Positions 63,689 through 64,000 of a DNA stretch of 64,000 nt are shown piece after piece (position 1 is the first letter of the stretch; the number at the start of each line of letters is the position of its first letter). Below the pieces are notes generated by a model. That model ran no database searches and was not told the DNA's origin. It was given only the letters and a program-made list of their open reading frames with translations. The translations under genes and the position numbers were made by a program. Location: NCBI RefSeq assembly GCF_900177515.1, contig NZ_FXAK01000005.1, positions 194,501 to 258,500 of the forward strand, read 5' to 3'. This DNA is from Azospirillum oryzae. GTDB taxonomy: Bacteria > Pseudomonadota > Alphaproteobacteria > Azospirillales > Azospirillaceae.

Positions 63689-64000
63689 TCACTTGACCAC
63701 CATGCGTTCGATGTAGATGTCGCGGATCAGGCCGGTCCCCGCCTCGCGGTTGACGGCGTCCCGGATGCGCGCCTTCAGGAAGGCGGCCGAGCCGGGGCCC
63801 GTCAGCGCTTCGCTGTCGGTTTGGCCGACGGTCTGGAACAGGCGGTCGGCGATGCGGTCCTGGTAGCGCAGAACACGGTCGGGCTCGACTTTCGGGGCCA
63901 GCACCAGCGAGACCTGCATCTCCACCGCCCGCGACGCGCCCAAGGGAACTTCCATGGCCGGCAACTGCGCCAGCCGCGGCTTCGGCCCCATCCGCGCCTC
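63689..64000 (-). CDS. FliL-like C-terminal fragment, cut by the window edge
   Basis: At least 103 codons, open to the window end, so the N-terminus lies outside. The visible part resembles the C-terminal periplasmic domain of FliL-type flagellar basal-body proteins: a hydrophobic beta strand (AVEMQVSLVLAPKVE), a helical stretch (RVLRYQDRIADRLFQTVGQT), a helix near the end (AAFLKARIRDAVNREAGTG) and the final LIRDIYIERMVV. FliL stabilises stator function at the motor. The match is by pattern only; another SPFH- or PilZ-linked flagellar accessory cannot be excluded. Confidence 0.5.
   Translation of the reverse strand, partial: EARMGPKPRLAQLPAMEVPLGASRAVEMQVSLVLAPKVEPDRVLRYQDRIADRLFQTVGQTDSEALTGPGSAAFLKARIRDAVNREAGTGLIRDIYIERMVVK

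Overview
The window is very GC-rich, with compact genes, many two-component and chemotaxis-like signalling proteins, a giant type I secretion substrate and a polyamine gene set. This fits a motile, surface-colonising alphaproteobacterium, most likely of the Azospirillum/Rhodospirillales type. That placement is inferred from gene content and style; no rRNA gene or other phylogenetic marker locus is present to settle it.

Layout. 1-2 kb: a candidate small RNA with its own promoter and terminator, a 56-aa secreted peptide, a HAD phosphatase and a MarR regulator. 2-22.6 kb: a type I secretion locus made of a ~4,900-aa repeat/RTX adhesin (minus strand), a divergent 1,357-aa ABC exporter in which two half-transporters are fused, and its HlyD-type adaptor. 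22.7-30.9 kb: two unknown proteins and a signalling group (LuxR-type response regulator, PAS histidine kinase, CheR-PAS protein, and a divergent CheB methylesterase lacking a receiver domain). 31-38.2 kb: a YdeP-type molybdopterin oxidoreductase, polA, an OmpR-type regulator and a periplasmic solute-binding protein. 38.6-43 kb: a SiaABCD-like partner-switch operon controlling c-di-GMP synthesis, with an extra histidine kinase inserted between siaC and siaD. 43-46 kb: an AI-2E-family membrane protein with an extra cytosolic domain, and agmatine deiminase. 46.5-50.7 kb: the potFGHI putrescine transporter. 50.8-53.9 kb: a candidate RiPP cassette of three paralogous 61-64-aa GDL-motif peptides, a radical SAM/SPASM maturase, and a decayed fourth peptide unit that keeps its promoter. 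54-57.4 kb: a small SMR-type transporter and a 967-aa-class fusion of a GT87-like glycosyltransferase, a HAD phosphatase and a UbiA-type phosphoribosyltransferase. 58-60.8 kb: divergent puuA-like and puuB-like putrescine catabolism genes. 60.9-64 kb: an unknown coiled-coil protein, a RhlE-type RNA helicase, and a FliL-like gene cut by the window edge.

How it fits together. AguA, PotFGHI, PuuA and PuuB make an uptake and catabolic route for agmatine/putrescine, interrupted by the RiPP and lipid-linked-sugar genes. The adhesin locus and the SiaABCD-like operon are both plausible surface-attachment functions. The strongest candidates for undescribed biology are: (1) the GDL peptide/radical SAM cassette with its decayed paralogue; (2) the Sia operon in which a kinase and a cyclase share the same N-terminal domain; (3) the single-chain GT87-HAD-UbiA enzyme; and (4) the fused, asymmetrically degenerate type I exporter.
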